This document shows, one piece after another, positions 4,412-5,554 of a stretch of 5,554 nt of DNA (the stretch's first letter is position 1; each line of letters starts with the position of its first letter). The notes under the pieces are model-generated. The model saw only the letters and a list, made by a program, of their open reading frames with translations. It had not been told where the DNA came from and did not search any database. The stretch covers positions 1 through 5,554 of the forward strand of contig JAASTM010000191.1 of assembly GCA_021767325.1 (NCBI GenBank), written 5' to 3'. This stretch comes from Spirochaetales bacterium. Lineage in GTDB: Bacteria; Spirochaetota; Spirochaetia; DSM-16054; Sediminispirochaetaceae. The translations under genes were made by a program, and so were the position numbers.

Positions 4412-5224
4412 CTAATTTTTATGTATCATCTCAGAATCGGATCGAAATCCAAGGGATTGTGAAGCCTGCAGTACCAACGCTTTCACCTGGGCAGCAAGTT
4501 TCGGAAAATCCTTCTGACGAATTCTCGTCGTGGGTCCCATCACCGTAATCGCCGCGATAGTATTACCGTTTCTGTCCCATAGAGGAACCGCCACACAGCG
4601 CCCCCCGATTTCGGCTTCCTCATCGTCAACCGCATAACCGAGTTCACGGATTTTTAAGATTTCGCGCTTCAGCTCTTCAGGGTCGATTATTGTTTTTTCA
4701 GTTCGCGGTTTCAGCACTTTGCCGTCCAGCATACCCGCTATTTTGGCATCATCCATTGCGCTCAGCAGCACCTTGCCGCCGGAACTGCAGTGCAGCTCGA
4801 TGCTCTTGCCTATCTGCGGCTGACCGCGAATAAGCCGTGTACTGACCACCTGATCGATGTATACCGAACAGTTTCCTTCGAGAACCATCAGAGAAGCGGT
4901 TTCGCCGATTTTCTCCGATAATTCGACCAGAAACGGATGCATGTGCTGCACCAGGTTAAATGAGCGTTCCGCCGCTCTTCCCAGTGCAATCAGCTGCATA
5001 CCCAGTCTAAACCGCTTCGTCTTTTCATCTTGGTAAATAAGATTGTGCGAACTCAAGGTATTCAGTAGCCGCAACATCGTGCTTTTAGGTATCTCAGTCA
5101 TTTTTGATAAAGCCGAAAGATCAATGTCTCCGTCAAGGGTGGCAATAATTTCGAGCGCCTTGATAGCCTTATCCAAAGCACGGACTGATGATTTATCCTT
5201 CTCCTCGGTAAATACTTTCTCCAT
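4412..5224 (-). CDS. IclR-family transcriptional regulator
   Basis: 270 residues, normal length. An N-terminal winged helix-turn-helix (about 14-75; helices around DLSALSKMTEIPKSTMLRLL at 35-54, wing YQDEKTKRFRLG at 64-75) binds DNA. The C-terminal IclR effector domain (about 85-258) senses a small molecule; it shows LHCSSGGKVLLSAM (144-157), the signature GYAVDDEEAEIGGRCVAVPL (196-215, Cys210) and TIAAITVMGPTTRI (222-235). IclR proteins commonly control catabolic operons for organic or aromatic acids and sugar acids, acting as tetramers and often on their own promoter. Here it is the first gene of a probable four-gene operon, with a dyad between its promoter and start codon suited to autoregulation. 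Start ATG 5224 has AGGCGG 9 bases upstream. Effector unknown. Confidence 0.95.
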   Translation of the reverse strand: MEKVFTEEKDKSSVRALDKAIKALEIIATLDGDIDLSALSKMTEIPKSTMLRLLNTLSSHNLIYQDEKTKRFRLGMQLIALGRAAERSFNLVQHMHPFLVELSEKIGETASLMVLEGNCSVYIDQVVSTRLIRGQPQIGKSIELHCSSGGKVLLSAMDDAKIAGMLDGKVLKPRTEKTIIDPEELKREILKIRELGYAVDDEEAEIGGRCVAVPLWDRNGNTIAAITVMGPTTRIRQKDFPKLAAQVKALVLQASQSLGFRSDSEMIHKN

Positions 5225-5246
5225 TTTATTTGGCCGCCTTTTTATA

Positions 5247-5263
5247 ATTCCGCATCACGGGAT
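5247..5263. promoter_or_regulatory. Inverted repeat in the iclR leader, candidate autoregulatory operator
   Basis: ATTCCGCATCACGGGAT has 6-base arms (ATTCCG / CGGGAT, one mismatch) around 5 bases. It falls about 10-25 bases downstream of the start site predicted from the 5278-5306 promoter, and upstream of the RBS. A regulator bound there would block initiation. It shares 5-base spacing with the dyad at 2299-2313 but little base identity, so a common regulator is unproven. Confidence 0.4.
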
Positions 5264-5277
5264 GGTGTTTCATTTAT

Positions 5278-5306
5278 ACTTTACCATGAAGAGGATGAGC
5301 CGTCAA
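5278..5306 (-). promoter_or_regulatory. Predicted promoter of the iclR-ridA-phzF-PPC operon
   Basis: On the minus strand TTGACG (5306-5301, 5 of 6 with the -35 consensus) is followed after exactly 17 bases by TAAAGT (5283-5278, 4 of 6 with the -10 consensus). The start codon is about 50 bases further on. A second A/T-rich hexamer TATAAA overlaps it at 5279-5274 but would need a 22-bp spacer from this -35. Confidence 0.55.
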
Positions 5307-5319
5307 ATAAAAGTCACTT

Positions 5320-5377
5320 AAAAAGCACAGGCTGCAGCGGAACTCTGCTCGCGGCGGCCGGGCGGAACCGCCCGGCC
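5320..5377 (-). terminator. GC-rich hairpin, probable terminator of the M24 gene
   Basis: GGCCGGGCGG (5356-5365) and CCGCCCGGCC (5368-5377) are exact reverse complements separated by 2 bases, starting 12 bases after the M24 stop. The nearest T-run on the minus strand (TTTTT, 5324-5320) is about 30 bases beyond the stem and is preceded by a weaker stem (AGCAGAG with CTGTGCT, one mismatch). The first hairpin could terminate or protect the 3' end; the second plus T-run looks more like a classic intrinsic terminator. Together they separate the M24 gene from the iclR promoter. Confidence 0.6.
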
Positions 5378-5389
5378 AAAGCCGGAGGA

Positions 5390-5554
5390 TCAGCCGCCGC
5401 CGTGTTGATAGGAGGCAACTGCCTTGTACGGGCTGCTCCAGTCTTTGTACCAGCCGACTATCCGGCAGCCCTCTTCCTCGACAAGCACCGTATCGTAGGA
5501 ACGGACCAACCCGCCGGCAGGGCCCACAACTGTCGGGTTTATCACCAACACCAT
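5390..5554 (-). CDS. C-terminal end of an M24-family (Xaa-Pro peptidase/creatinase fold) protein, cut by right edge
   Basis: The minus strand is open from the right edge for 54 codons to TGA at 5392-5390. The ATG at the edge itself is likely an internal Met, since M24 proteins usually have GMV at this point. Residues MVLVINPTVVGPAGG and LVRSYDTVLVEEEGCRIVG (1-34) match the last strands of the pita-bread fold, typified by GMVxxxEPG...GxRIEDTVLVTEDGCEVL in Xaa-Pro aminopeptidases. About 20 further residues (WYKDWSSPYKA to QHGGG) form a tail. The two C-terminal metal-ligand glutamates appear replaced: Asn6 where EP is usual, and Tyr20 where the Glu of RIED is usual. Some M24 subgroups with QPNVV-like motifs also depart here. 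So the protein may be a non-classical or metal-free member. Same strand as the iclR operon; shared function is possible but it has its own terminator-like 3' end. Confidence 0.65.
   Translation of the reverse strand: MVLVINPTVVGPAGGLVRSYDTVLVEEEGCRIVGWYKDWSSPYKAVASYQHGGG

Noticed and set aside
1..5554. Ectoine uptake and degradation cluster (M24 protein plus polar amino-acid importer)
   Set aside because: The visible M24 C-terminus does not resemble what I recall of ectoine hydrolase, and no DoeB/C/D or EutB/C-like genes are seen.
1..5554. CRISPR arrays, tRNA/rRNA genes, insertion sequences
   Set aside because: No regularly spaced repeats, cloverleaf or rRNA-like segments, or transposase-like frames with terminal repeats were seen on either strand.

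Overview
The window looks like a piece of a spirochaete chromosome, close to Spirochaeta/Sediminispirochaeta-type bacteria. The main clue is the solute-binding protein, whose signal peptide ends in VYA followed by GGQQEGAEGG. This cysteine-free, Gly/Gln/Glu-rich mature start is typical of periplasmic binding proteins in that phylum. This is inference from remembered family style; no search was run. All seven complete or partial transport and metabolic genes plus one regulator lie on the minus strand, so the window reads right to left.

Reading in transcription order: (1) the last 54 codons of an M24 (Xaa-Pro peptidase/creatinase fold) protein enter from the right edge and end at 5390. A very GC-rich hairpin (5356-5377) follows. 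(2) A promoter-like pair (5278-5306) and an inverted repeat (5247-5263) precede an IclR-family regulator (5224-4412). The regulator is followed, with gaps of 17, 2 and 28 bases, by a RidA enamine/imine deaminase (4394-4038), a PhzF-family isomerase/epimerase (GTG start, 4035-3151) and a PPC/DUF296-domain protein (3122-2592). These four genes look like one operon. (3) A 386-base gap (2206-2591) has no convincing gene. Its operon-proximal 110 bases are dense with regulatory-looking sequence: a perfect TATAAT inside a 19-bp perfect inverted repeat, two TTTTCTGG repeats one helical turn apart, a 15-bp dyad shaped like an IclR operator, and a stem-loop at the predicted 5' end of the mRNA. (4) A polar amino-acid ABC transporter follows: periplasmic binding protein (2205-1369), a perfect 12-bp intercistronic hairpin (1311-1342), a long permease (1282-290), and the N-terminal 97 codons of the ATPase (293-1, running off the left edge, overlapping the permease stop by ATGA).

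Taken together, the genes suggest uptake of an amino acid or small amino-acid derivative by the ABC transporter. Its metabolism would involve RidA (removing reactive enamine/imine intermediates), a PhzF-like isomerase/epimerase and a PPC-domain protein of unknown activity, with an IclR regulator sensing a metabolite and possibly controlling both units. The substrate cannot be read from the sequence. Each family is known. What may be undescribed is the combination (IclR-RidA-PhzF-PPC beside a polar amino-acid importer and a degenerate-looking M24 protein) and the layered control region of the transporter.
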